From positions 19,711 to 83,710 of the forward strand of contig NZ_BNBZ01000032.1 in the NCBI RefSeq assembly GCF_014656215.1: a stretch of DNA of 64,000 nt, written 5' to 3'. The notes below the pieces were generated by a model, which saw nothing but the letters and a program-made list of their open reading frames with translations, ran no database searches and was not told the origin of the DNA. This DNA comes from Streptomyces zaomyceticus (lineage in GTDB: Bacteria > Actinomycetota > Actinomycetes > Streptomycetales > Streptomycetaceae). Positions 8,827-17,367 of this stretch are shown in pieces (position 1 is the stretch's first letter; every line of letters starts with the position of its first letter). The position numbers were made by a program, and so were the translations under genes.

Positions 8827-9738
8827 CGACTGCCCGGGGCCGTCGGCCGGGTCCTTCTCGTCCTCGCGGTCCGTCCCCTTCGCCGGGGCCGGACCGCCCC
8901 GGGCGATCACGCCCGGCACCGGTTCCACCAGCTTGGGCAGGCGGTGCGGGCGGGAGCCGTACCAGAAGTACGAGACGGCGAAGCCGAAGGCGAGGCAGAT
9001 CATGCCGCCGACCGCGTCCAGCCAGAAGTGGTTGGCGGTGGCGACGATCACGACGAGGGTGGCCGTCGGGTAGAGCAGGCCCAGGATCTTCGCCCAGGGC
9101 GCCTTGGCCAGCAGGAAGATCGTCAGGCCGCACCAGAGGGACCAGCCGATGTGCATCGACGGCATCGCCGCGTACTGGTTCGACACGTGCTTGAGGTTGC
9201 CCGAGGCCATCGAGCCCCAGGTCTCGTGGACGAGCACCGTGTCGATGAAGTCCTGGCCGTTCATGAGCCGGGGCGGCGCGAGCGGATACAGGTAGTAACC
9301 GACCAGGGCCACACCGGTGGTGGCGAACAGAACGGTACGGAACGCCGCGTAACGGCCCGGGTGCCATCGGTACAGCCACACGAGCACACCGATGGTCACG
9401 ATGAAGTGCAGCGTGGCGTAGTAGTAGTTCATCGAGACGATCAGCCAGGTCACCGAGTTCACGGCGTGGTTGACGGCGTGCTCGAAGGCCAGGCCGAGGG
9501 ACTCCTCCGCCCGCCAGATCCAGTCGGCGTTCTTGAGTGCCTGGGCCTTCTGCTCCGGCACCGCGTTGCGGATGAGCGAGTACGTCCAGTAGCTCACCGC
9601 GATGAGCAGGATCTCGAACCAGATCGTGGGACGGCGGGGGGTGCGCGCACGGAGGCGCGCGAACCTGCCGTCGGCCACGGCGGTGGGTGACGACGGGGTC
9701 GTCCGGTTGTCCAAACTCTTCACGGTCGTTTCACCCAT
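8809..9738 (-). CDS. PAP2 superfamily membrane phosphatase
   Basis: This is a 309-residue integral membrane protein with about six hydrophobic segments. The PAP2 signature residues are present: AMPSMHIGWSLWCGL (catalytic His region) and ATANHFWLDAVGG. The arrangement resembles the inositol-phosphoceramide synthase/AUR1-like branch, so it may transfer or release phosphate from a lipid or prenyl phosphate at the membrane. The start at 9738 has no Shine-Dalgarno match; GTG at 9723 is an alternative. The C-terminus is polar. Confidence 0.85.
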   Translation of the reverse strand: MGETTVKSLDNRTTPSSPTAVADGRFARLRARTPRRPTIWFEILLIAVSYWTYSLIRNAVPEQKAQALKNADWIWRAEESLGLAFEHAVNHAVNSVTWLIVSMNYYYATLHFIVTIGVLVWLYRWHPGRYAAFRTVLFATTGVALVGYYLYPLAPPRLMNGQDFIDTVLVHETWGSMASGNLKHVSNQYAAMPSMHIGWSLWCGLTIFLLAKAPWAKILGLLYPTATLVVIVATANHFWLDAVGGMICLAFGFAVSYFWYGSRPHRLPKLVEPVPGVIARGGPAPAKGTDREDEKDPADGPGQSVSSRR

Positions 9739-9848
9739 AGGAGGAGAGTCTGCCAGATCCCTTCCCCCCGACCGATCATCCCTCGGACGGGTTCGGGGCG
9801 CACCCGGTCCACCTCAGGAATGACGTCGGAAGGAGGGTGCCGCAGAGG

Positions 9849-10877
9849 TCAGGCGCGTACGGAGGAAGGGGCCGAGGCGGTCGACCCGCGGACGACCAGC
9901 TCGGGCATGAACACGAACTCGGAGTGCGGGGCCGGAGTGCCCCCGACCTCTTCGAGCAGCGCGCGGACCGCCGCCTGCCCCATGGCCTGCACGGGCTGCC
10001 GGATGGTGGTGAGCGGCGGATCGGTGAATGCTATGAGGGGCGAGTCGTCGAAGCCGACGACGGAGACGTCCCTCGGCACGTCAAGACCCTGCTGGCGGGC
10101 GGCCCGGATCGCGCCGAGCGCCATCATGTCGCTGGCGCAGACGACGGCCGTGCAGCCGCGGGAGATCAGCGCCCCGGCGGCGGCCTGGCCGCCCTCCAGG
10201 GTGTAGAGGGAGTGCTGGATCAGCTTCTCGGACTCCTCGGGGCCGAGACCGAACCGCTCCTCCATGCCCTTCTGGAAGCCCTCTATCTTGCGGAGCACCG
10301 GCACGAAGCGCTTCGGCCCGACGGCGAGCCCGATCCGGGTGTGCCCGAGCGAGGCCAGGTGCGTCACCGCGAGCCGCATCGCGGCCCGGTCGTCGGGGGA
10401 GACGAAGGGCGCCTGGACCTTGGGGGAGAAGCCGTTGAGCAGGACGTACGGGACACCCTTGCCGCGCAGCTGGTCGTAGCGCGTCATGTCGGCGGTGGTG
10501 TCGGCGTGCAGTCCGGAGACGAAGATGATGCCGGCGACGCCCCGCTCCACCAGCATGTCGGTGAGCTCGTCCTCGGTGGACCCGCCGGGTGTCTGGGTGG
10601 CGAGGACGGGGGTGTACCCCTGCCGGGTCAGGGCCTGTCCGATGACCTGCGCGAGCGCGGGGAAGATCGGGTTGTCCAGCTCGGGGGTGATGAGGCCGAC
10701 GAGGCCGGCGCTGCGCTGGCGCAGTCGTACCGGCCGCTCGTAGCCGAGCACGTCGAGCGCGGCAAGGACGGATTCACGGGTGGCCCCGGCCACACCGGGC
10801 TTGCCGTTGAGCACGCGGCTGACTGTGGCCTCACTGACCCCCGCCTGGGCTGCGATGTCGGAGAGCCGCGCGGTCAT
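9849..10877 (-). CDS. malR: LacI family maltose regulator MalR
   Basis: This 342-residue LacI/GalR repressor is divergent from malEFG. The helix-turn-helix LSDIAAQAGVSEATVSRVLN opens the protein, followed by a hinge and a periplasmic-binding-like sensor domain. In Streptomyces this repressor (Reg1 in S. lividans) silences maltose uptake and amylase genes until a maltodextrin-derived inducer is present. The ATG at 10877 lacks a ribosome site. TACAGT (10886-10891 on the minus strand) lies 8 nt before it, so a leaderless transcript is likely. A close paralogue lies at 16168-17244. Confidence 0.92.
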   Translation of the reverse strand: MTARLSDIAAQAGVSEATVSRVLNGKPGVAGATRESVLAALDVLGYERPVRLRQRSAGLVGLITPELDNPIFPALAQVIGQALTRQGYTPVLATQTPGGSTEDELTDMLVERGVAGIIFVSGLHADTTADMTRYDQLRGKGVPYVLLNGFSPKVQAPFVSPDDRAAMRLAVTHLASLGHTRIGLAVGPKRFVPVLRKIEGFQKGMEERFGLGPEESEKLIQHSLYTLEGGQAAAGALISRGCTAVVCASDMMALGAIRAARQQGLDVPRDVSVVGFDDSPLIAFTDPPLTTIRQPVQAMGQAAVRALLEEVGGTPAPHSEFVFMPELVVRGSTASAPSSVRA

Positions 10878-10926
10878 GAGGATGGACTGTACCGGTCACA
10901 GGGCGTATTGCCCACCGGACGGGTGA

Positions 10927-10962
10927 TGCAAGCCACTCCGCAAGGTCTTGCAGGACTTGCGG
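10927..10962. promoter_or_regulatory. MalR operator cluster (malR-proximal)
   Basis: Four copies of the MalR half-site lie within 36 bp: TGCAAG (10927), CGCAAG (10939), CTTGCAG (10947) and CTTGCGG (10956). The central pair forms the palindrome GCAAGGTCTTGC (10940-10951). CTTGCAG-type repeats are the known Streptomyces MalR target. The site is 50-85 bp upstream of malR in the 348-bp malR-malE gap. The stretch between about 10965 and 11040 shows nothing recognisable. Confidence 0.75.
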
Positions 10963-11085
10963 GGCGCGCGCGGCGTGATCGGGGAGCGCGCGCGGCGCCG
11001 CGCGACGCGTGGAAGGCATGCGCCAGCTGCTGTCAAGCGATTCGACGGCAACCTTAGGGACACGTGGATGTAACGATCCCCGGTC

Positions 11086-11106
11086 CTTGCAGAAAGTTCC
11101 CGCAAG
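11086..11106. promoter_or_regulatory. MalR operator before malE
   Basis: CTTGCAG (11086-11092) faces CCGCAAG (11100-11106), a 21-bp inverted repeat of the MalR half-site about 120 bp ahead of malE. It fits the operator that would block the malE promoter. Confidence 0.75.
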
Positions 11107-11225
11107 CTCTTTCGGCTCGTTTTCATCCCTGTTACGTTCCTGGCAACCCGGAGCGCCGCGAGGGAGCGGTCGCATGAGGAAGGTTCCAGCCCCTCGTCCC
11201 CCCGGGATCAGTTGAAGGAGTTCAC

Positions 11226-12503
11226 ATGCGGCGTGGCATAGCGGCCACCGCGCTGGTCGCTGCCCTGGGCGTGACCCTGGCGGCGTGCGGTAGTGACAGC
11301 GGTTCCAAGGACGGCGGCGCGAAGGGCTCGGGCGAGCTCTCCGGCACGGTCACCTGGTGGGACACCTCGACGGTCGGCTCTGAGGACAAGGTCTTCAAGA
11401 AGGTCGCCGAGGACTTCAAGAAGAAGCACCCCAAGGTCACCGTCAAGTACGTGAACGTGCCGTTCGGTGAGGCGCAGAACAAGTTCAAGAACGCCGCGCA
11501 GTCCGGCTCCGGCGCCCCCGACGTCATCCGCTCCGAGGTCGCCTGGACCCCCGAGTTCGCGGACCTCGGCTACCTCGCCCCGCTCGACGGCACCCCGGCC
11601 CTCAAGAACTCCGAGGACTTCCTCAAGCAGGCCGCCGCGTCGACCCACTACAAGGGCAAGACCTACGGCGTCCCGCAGGTCATCGACTCCATGGGCATCT
11701 TCTACAACAAGAAGATCTTCAAGGAGGCCGGCGTCGAGGTCCCCAAGACCATCGACGAGCTGAAGACCGTCTCCGCCAAGATCAAGCAGAAGACCGGCAA
11801 GCCCGGCCTGTACCTGCGCGGCGACGACGCCTACTGGTTCCTCTCCTTCCTCTACGGCGAGGGCGGCGACCTCGTCGACGCCGAGAAGAAGACGGTCACC
11901 GTCGACAACGCCGCCGGTGTGAAGGGCTTCAAGGTCGTCAAGGACCTGGTGGACTCCGGTGCCGCCAAGACCGACGCCACCGACGGCTGGAACAACATGC
12001 AGACGGCCTTCAAGGACGGCAAGGTCGCCATGATGATCAACGGCCCGTGGGCCGTCTCCGACACCTACGCCGGCAAGGAGTTCACCGACAAGGCCAACCT
12101 GGGCATCGCCCCGGTCCCGGCCGGCTCGGCCGGCCAGGGCGCCCCGCAGGGCGGTCACAACCTCGCCGTCTACGCGGGCTCCAAGAACCTCGACGCCTCC
12201 TACGCCTTCGCCGAGTACATGACCTCGGCCGAGACCCAGGCGACGGTCGCGAAGGAGCTCAGCCTGCTCCCCACCCGTGAGTCCGTCTACATCAAGCCGG
12301 ACGTCGCGACCAACGAGATGATCACCTTCTTCAAGCCGGTCGTCGACAAGGCCGTCGAGCGTCCCTGGATCCCGGAGACCGGCAGCCTCTTCGCGCCGCT
12401 CGTCACCGAGTACACCAAGGTTCTCACCGGCCAGACCACCCCGGACGCGGGAGCGAAGGCGACGGGCGACGCCTACCGCAAGCTCCTGAAGGACTGGAAG
12501 TAG
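11226..12503 (+). CDS. malE: Maltose/maltodextrin-binding lipoprotein MalE
   Basis: This 425-residue solute-binding protein belongs to ABC family 1. The signal peptide ends in the lipobox LAAC with Cys21 as the lipid anchor, so the protein is tethered outside the membrane. It delivers maltose or maltodextrins to MalF/MalG. The ATG at 11226 follows GAAGGAG. It is the first gene of malEFG-aglA. No ATPase gene is present nearby, as expected in Streptomyces, where the shared ATPase MsiK energises such transporters. Confidence 0.95.
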   Translation: MRRGIAATALVAALGVTLAACGSDSGSKDGGAKGSGELSGTVTWWDTSTVGSEDKVFKKVAEDFKKKHPKVTVKYVNVPFGEAQNKFKNAAQSGSGAPDVIRSEVAWTPEFADLGYLAPLDGTPALKNSEDFLKQAAASTHYKGKTYGVPQVIDSMGIFYNKKIFKEAGVEVPKTIDELKTVSAKIKQKTGKPGLYLRGDDAYWFLSFLYGEGGDLVDAEKKTVTVDNAAGVKGFKVVKDLVDSGAAKTDATDGWNNMQTAFKDGKVAMMINGPWAVSDTYAGKEFTDKANLGIAPVPAGSAGQGAPQGGHNLAVYAGSKNLDASYAFAEYMTSAETQATVAKELSLLPTRESVYIKPDVATNEMITFFKPVVDKAVERPWIPETGSLFAPLVTEYTKVLTGQTTPDAGAKATGDAYRKLLKDWK

Positions 12504-12525
12504 CAGAAGGAAGGCAGGCCGGCTG

Positions 12526-13539
12526 ATGGCTGTGGACACCCCCAGCCAGTCGGTGGTGAAGGCCGCGGGCGACAGCGTCGCCCGCGGCCGGAGCCGCGGA
12601 ACTGGTAAGCCCCGGGGCGCGGCGAAGCGCTCCCTCTCCACCCACTGGTACGCCTGGGCGATGGTCGCCCCGGTGACCGTCGTGATCGCCGTGATCATCG
12701 GCTATCCGCTGGTCCGCGGCATCTACCTGTCGCTGACCGACGCCAACGAGCGGAACGTCGCGCGGTCGATCGGCGTCAACGAGATCCCGGCCACCTACGA
12801 GTTCGTCGGCCTGGACAACTACGCCGACGCGCTCACCGGCAGCCAGTTCCTCTCCACCCTGGGCTGGACGCTGCTCTGGACGGTGTCCTGCGTCTCGGTC
12901 ACCTTCGCGCTCGGCCTCACCCTCGCCAACATCCTCAACCGCAGGATCGCCGGCCGCTCCTTCTACCGGTTGCTGCTGATCCTGCCCTGGGCCGTGCCCG
13001 GCTTCGTCTCCGTCTTCGCCTGGCGCTTCCTCTACAACCAGGACAACGGGCTGCTCAACAAGATCCTCGCGGGCGGCGGCATCGACGCCGTCCCGTGGCT
13101 GAACGACCCCACCTGGGCCAAGTTCTCGGTCATCCTCGTCAACGTCTGGCTCGGCGTGCCGTTCATGATGGTCGCCCTCCTCGGCGGGCTCCAGTCCATC
13201 CCCGGCGAGCTGTACGAGGCCGCCGAGATGGACGGCGCCAGCGCCTGGCAGCGCTTCAAGCACATCACCATGCCCGGGCTGAGCTCGGTGTCGACCACGG
13301 TGATCCTGCTCTCCACCATCTGGACCTTCAACATGTTCCCGGTGATCTTCCTGCTCACCAGGGGCGGGCCGGGCGAGGCCACACAGATCCTCGTCACGCA
13401 GGCCTACAAGTTCTCCTTCGAGGTCAGTCCGCGCGACTTCGCCCAGTCGTCCACCTGGGGCGTGCTGATTCTGGTCCTCCTGATGCTCTTCGCCGCGGTC
13501 TACCGGCGAGTCCTCCGCAAGCAGGGAGAAGTCTGGTGA
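12526..13539 (+). CDS. malF: Maltose ABC transporter permease MalF
   Basis: This 337-residue permease has an N-terminal cytoplasmic extension of about 40 residues and six predicted membrane segments. The EAA loop that docks the ATPase is clear in EAAEMDGASAWQRFKHITMP. It starts 22 bp after malE, and its stop overlaps the malG start (GTGA), so the two permeases are translationally coupled. Confidence 0.95.
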   Translation: MAVDTPSQSVVKAAGDSVARGRSRGTGKPRGAAKRSLSTHWYAWAMVAPVTVVIAVIIGYPLVRGIYLSLTDANERNVARSIGVNEIPATYEFVGLDNYADALTGSQFLSTLGWTLLWTVSCVSVTFALGLTLANILNRRIAGRSFYRLLLILPWAVPGFVSVFAWRFLYNQDNGLLNKILAGGGIDAVPWLNDPTWAKFSVILVNVWLGVPFMMVALLGGLQSIPGELYEAAEMDGASAWQRFKHITMPGLSSVSTTVILLSTIWTFNMFPVIFLLTRGGPGEATQILVTQAYKFSFEVSPRDFAQSSTWGVLILVLLMLFAAVYRRVLRKQGEVW

Positions 13540-14435
13540 CGACCACGACCACACCCCCCACCCGCCGGGCCGCGGCCCCCAGTCACCGGGCCGTTCCCAA
13601 CGCCCCGATCCGCGGCCGCCGTTCGCCGCTCGCGTCGGTCGCGCTGCACGTCACCCTGATCGTGGCGTCCGTGATCGCGGTCTTCCCCGTGCTGTGGGTC
13701 CTGCTGACCTCGCTCAAGCCGGCGAAGTACGCGATCACCACGGACTTCTTCAAGGAGACGACGCTCGAGAACTACACGAACCTGCTGAACGACACCCCGT
13801 TCCTCACCTGGTTCGCCAACTCGCTGCTCGTCGCCGGTCTCACCACCGTCATCGGCGTCTTCATCTCCGCCACCACGGGCTACGCCGTCAGCCGCTTCCG
13901 CTTCCCCGGCAAGCGCGGGCTGATGTGGACGCTGCTCATCACCCAGATGTTCCCGGTCGCCGTCCTCATCGTGCCGATCTACAACATCATGGCGTCGATG
14001 GGCCTGCTCAACCAGCCGGTCGGCCTGGTCGTCACCTACCTGACGATCGCCGTCCCGTTCTGCGCCTGGATGATGAAGGGCTTCTTCGACACCATCCCGC
14101 GCGAGATCGACGAGTCCGGCTACGTCGACGGCCTCACCCCGTTCGGCACGTTCTGGCGGCTGATCCTGCCGCTCGCCAAGCCGGGCATCGCCGTCACCGC
14201 CTTCTACTCCTTCATCACCGCCTGGGGCGAGGTCGCCTACGCCTCCGCCTTCATGGTCGGCGACGAGAACCTCACGCTGGCCGGCGGACTGCAGAAGTTC
14301 GTCAACCAGTACGGCGCCCAGTGGGGCCCGATGGCCGCGGCCTCCGTGCTCATCGCCGTCCCCGCCGCCCTGGTGTTCCTCTTCGCCCAGAAGCACCTGG
14401 TCACCGGCATGTCCGCCGGTGCCGTCAAGGGCTGA
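13536..14435 (+). CDS. malG: Maltose ABC transporter permease MalG
   Basis: This 299-residue second permease starts at GTG 13536, which overlaps the malF stop by 4 nt. Membrane segments follow an N-terminal Thr/Pro-rich tail. The EAA-type loop appears as EIDESGYVDGLTPFGTFWRL. With MalF it forms the membrane channel for maltodextrin import. Confidence 0.95.
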   Translation: MTTTTTPPTRRAAAPSHRAVPNAPIRGRRSPLASVALHVTLIVASVIAVFPVLWVLLTSLKPAKYAITTDFFKETTLENYTNLLNDTPFLTWFANSLLVAGLTTVIGVFISATTGYAVSRFRFPGKRGLMWTLLITQMFPVAVLIVPIYNIMASMGLLNQPVGLVVTYLTIAVPFCAWMMKGFFDTIPREIDESGYVDGLTPFGTFWRLILPLAKPGIAVTAFYSFITAWGEVAYASAFMVGDENLTLAGGLQKFVNQYGAQWGPMAAASVLIAVPAALVFLFAQKHLVTGMSAGAVKG

Positions 14436-14497
14436 CGGCGCTGAGCGCCCCTTCTGTACGCACCCCTGTACGCACCTCCTTACCTCCCAGGGAAGAC

Positions 14498-16171
14498 ATG
14501 ACCCAGCATCTCGCCACCCCGGCCGACGCCCCGACCACCGGCACGCACACGGGCTGGTGGAGAGACGCGGTGATCTACCAGGTCTACCCGCGCAGCTTCG
14601 CCGACGGAAACGGCGACGGCATGGGCGACCTGGAGGGCATCCGCAGCCGGCTGCCGTACCTCAAGGACCTCGGCGTCGACGCCGTCTGGCTCTCCCCGTT
14701 CTACGCCTCGCCGCAGGCCGACGCCGGCTACGACGTCGCCGACTACCGGGCCATCGACCCCATGTTCGGCTCGCTCCTCGACGCCGACGCCGTGATCCGC
14801 GACGCCCACGCACTGGGCCTGCGCATCATCGTCGACCTGGTCCCCAACCACTCCTCCGACCAGCACGAGTGGTTCCAGCGCGCGCTGCGCGAGGGCCCCG
14901 GGTCCGTCCTGCGCGAGCGCTACCACTTCCGCCCTGGCAAGGGCGAGAACGGCGAACTGCCGCCCAACGACTGGGAGTCCATCTTCGGTGGCCCGGCCTG
15001 GACCCGTACCGAGAACCCGGACGGCACCCCCGGCGACTGGTACCTCCACCTCTTCGCCCCGGAGCAGCCCGACTTCAACTGGGAGCACCCCGCCGTACGC
15101 GACGAGTTCCGCTCGATCCTGCGCTTCTGGCTCGACATGGGCGTCGACGGCTTCCGTGTCGACGTCGCCCACGGCCTGGTCAAGGCCGAGGGCCTGCCCG
15201 ACCTCGGCGCCCACGACCAGCTGAAGCTGCTCGGCAACGACGTCATGCCCTTCTTCGACCAGGACGGCGTCCACGAGATCTACCGCTCCTGGCGGCAGGT
15301 GCTCTCCGAGTACGACGGGGAGCGCGTCCTCGTCGCCGAGGCCTGGACCCCGACCGTCGACCGCACCGCGAACTACGTGCGCCCCGACGAGATGCACCAG
15401 GCCTTCAACTTCCAGTACCTGGGCACCCACTGGGACGCCGCCGAGCTGCGCCGCGTGATCGACGACTCGCTGGAGGCGATGCGCCCGGTCGGCGCCCCCA
15501 CCACCTGGGTGCTCTCCAACCACGACGTCACCCGGCACTCCACCCGCTTCGCCAACCCGGCGGGCCTCGGCACCCAGCTCCGCGAGGCCGGCGACCGCGA
15601 ACTCGGCCTGCGCCGGGCCCGCGCCGCGACCCTGCTGATGCTGGCGCTGCCCGGCTCGGCCTACGTCTACCAGGGCGAGGAGCTCGGCCTGCCCGACGTC
15701 ACCGACCTGCCCGACGAGGTCCGTCAGGACCCGTCGTTCTGGCGGGCCAGCGGCCAGGACGGCTTCCGCGACGGCTGCCGGGTGCCGATCCCGTGGACCG
15801 TCGAGGGCGGTTCGTACGGCTTCGGCGACGGCGGCTCCTGGCTGCCGCAGCCCACCACCTGGGGAGGCCTGAGCGTCGAGGCGCAGACCGGCGACCCCGG
15901 CTCCACCCTGGAGCTGTACCGCAGCGCGCTCGCCGTGCGCCGCGAGCAGCCCGGACTCGGTGCGGGCGAGGCCGTCGAGTGGCTGGAGGCACCCGAGGGT
16001 GTGCTCTCCTTCCGCCGTGACGGCTTCGCCTGCATCGCCAACACCACCGGCCGGGCCATCACCGTCCCGCTGCCCGGCCGGTTCCTTCTCTCCAACGAGG
16101 AGATCCGGATCGCCGAAGGCGAGGGCACCGCGGTGCTGCCCGCCGACACCACCGTCTGGTGGGCGGTGTGA
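14498..16171 (+). CDS. aglA: GH13 alpha-glucosidase AglA
   Basis: This 557-residue cytoplasmic enzyme has no signal peptide and hydrolyses imported maltose or maltodextrins to glucose. The GH13 catalytic triad is visible: nucleophile Asp222 in DGFRVDVAH, acid/base Glu281 in VAEAW, and Asp343 in LSNHDVTRH. The ATG at 14498 has AGGGA just upstream. The 62-bp gap after malG contains a TGTACGCACC direct repeat (about 14456 and 14467) and no obvious terminator, so it is probably in the mal operon. The stop overlaps the next LacI gene. Confidence 0.93.
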   Translation: MTQHLATPADAPTTGTHTGWWRDAVIYQVYPRSFADGNGDGMGDLEGIRSRLPYLKDLGVDAVWLSPFYASPQADAGYDVADYRAIDPMFGSLLDADAVIRDAHALGLRIIVDLVPNHSSDQHEWFQRALREGPGSVLRERYHFRPGKGENGELPPNDWESIFGGPAWTRTENPDGTPGDWYLHLFAPEQPDFNWEHPAVRDEFRSILRFWLDMGVDGFRVDVAHGLVKAEGLPDLGAHDQLKLLGNDVMPFFDQDGVHEIYRSWRQVLSEYDGERVLVAEAWTPTVDRTANYVRPDEMHQAFNFQYLGTHWDAAELRRVIDDSLEAMRPVGAPTTWVLSNHDVTRHSTRFANPAGLGTQLREAGDRELGLRRARAATLLMLALPGSAYVYQGEELGLPDVTDLPDEVRQDPSFWRASGQDGFRDGCRVPIPWTVEGGSYGFGDGGSWLPQPTTWGGLSVEAQTGDPGSTLELYRSALAVRREQPGLGAGEAVEWLEAPEGVLSFRRDGFACIANTTGRAITVPLPGRFLLSNEEIRIAEGEGTAVLPADTTVWWAV

Positions 16172-17244
16172 CGATCCCCCTGCCGCGGGGCGCCGGGAAC
16201 GGCGCCCCGCGGCTCGCGGACATCGCGGCCCAGTCCGGGGTCAGTGAGGCCACCGTCAGCCGGGTCCTCAACGGCAAGGCGGGGGTGGCCGGCGCGACCC
16301 GGCACAAGGTGCTCGCGGCGCTCGACGTGCTCGGCTACGAGCGTCCCGTACGCCTGAAACGGCGCAGCGCGGGGCTCGTCGGGCTCGTCGTGCCCGAGCT
16401 GACCAACCCGATCTTCCCGGCCTTCGCGCAGGTCGTCGAACAGGTCCTCGCCGGGCACGGATACACCCCGGTGCTCTGCACCCAGATGCCCGGCGGCGCC
16501 ACCGAGGACGAGCTCGTCGAGCAGCTCGTCGAGCGCGGGGTGGCCGGCATCGTCTTCCTCTCCGGCCTGCACGCGGACGCCTCCGCCGACCCGGCCCGCT
16601 ACGCCCGGCTGACCGGCCGGGGCGTGCCGTACGTCCTCATCAACGGCTACAACGAGCACATCGACGCCAACTTCGTCTCCCCGGACGACCGCGCCGCGGC
16701 CAGGATGGCCGTACGGCACCTGGTCGAGCTCGGTCACGAGCGGATCGGCCTCGCCATCGGCCCCACCCGTTACGTGCCCTCGCGCCGCAAGGCGGAGGGC
16801 TTCACCGCCGAGCTGTACGAGCTCCTCGGTGTCGAGCGGGCGGACGCCGAACGGTTCATCAGGCCCACGCTCTTCGGCGTCGAGGGCGGCCACGCGGCCG
16901 CCGACATCCTGCTGCGCGAGGGCTGCACGGGCATCGTCTGCGGCTCGGACCTGATGGCGCTCGGCGTGATCCGTGCCGTCCGGGCCCGTGGCCTGGACGT
17001 GCCCGGGGACGTCTCCGTCGTCGGCTTCGACGACTCCCCGCTGATCGCCTTCACCAGCCCGCCGCTGTCCACCGTGCGCCAGCCCGTGCAGGCCATGGCG
17101 ACGGCGGCGGTCGGCGCGCTCCTGGAGGAGATCGAGGGCAATCCCGTGCAGCGCACGGAGTTCGTCTTCCAGCCGGAGCTGGTGGTGCGCGGTTCCACGG
17201 CGCAGCCGCCGGTCCGGGCCCTGGGGCCGCAAGTCCTTTCGTAA
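16168..17244 (+). CDS. Second MalR-like LacI regulator
   Basis: This LacI-family repressor of about 358 residues is clearly paralogous to MalR. The DNA-recognition segment AAQSGVSEATVSRVLNGKAG is nearly identical, and similarity continues through the sensor domain (for example SPDDRAA and VGFDDSPLIAFT in both). The chosen GTG at 16168 overlaps the aglA stop in a GTGA coupling; GTG at 16159 is the alternative. Its location between aglA and the amylase genes suggests that it controls alpha-glucan genes. Given the same recognition helix, it may compete for MalR operators while responding to a different ligand. Confidence 0.92.
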   Translation: MTIPLPRGAGNGAPRLADIAAQSGVSEATVSRVLNGKAGVAGATRHKVLAALDVLGYERPVRLKRRSAGLVGLVVPELTNPIFPAFAQVVEQVLAGHGYTPVLCTQMPGGATEDELVEQLVERGVAGIVFLSGLHADASADPARYARLTGRGVPYVLINGYNEHIDANFVSPDDRAAARMAVRHLVELGHERIGLAIGPTRYVPSRRKAEGFTAELYELLGVERADAERFIRPTLFGVEGGHAAADILLREGCTGIVCGSDLMALGVIRAVRARGLDVPGDVSVVGFDDSPLIAFTSPPLSTVRQPVQAMATAAVGALLEEIEGNPVQRTEFVFQPELVVRGSTAQPPVRALGPQVLS

Positions 17245-17313
17245 CAACTCGCGTTGCGGTGTCCGGAGGGTTGACCGGGCGTCGGGGCACTCGTACGGTC
17301 ACGGCTGAAAACA

Positions 17314-17343
17314 GTTGCTGAAGTTTTCGGCAACTTCTTGCGA
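17314..17343. promoter_or_regulatory. Operator region upstream of alpha-amylase
   Basis: GTTGC (17314-17318) and GCAAC (17330-17334) flank an AT-rich centre as an inverted repeat. A CTTGCG half-site follows at 17337-17342. This matches the repeat elements of glucose- and maltose-regulated Streptomyces amylase promoters. It lies 25-54 bp before the aml ATG. Confidence 0.65.
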
Positions 17344-17367
17344 CAGTGAAGTCAGCAGGAGGAATTC

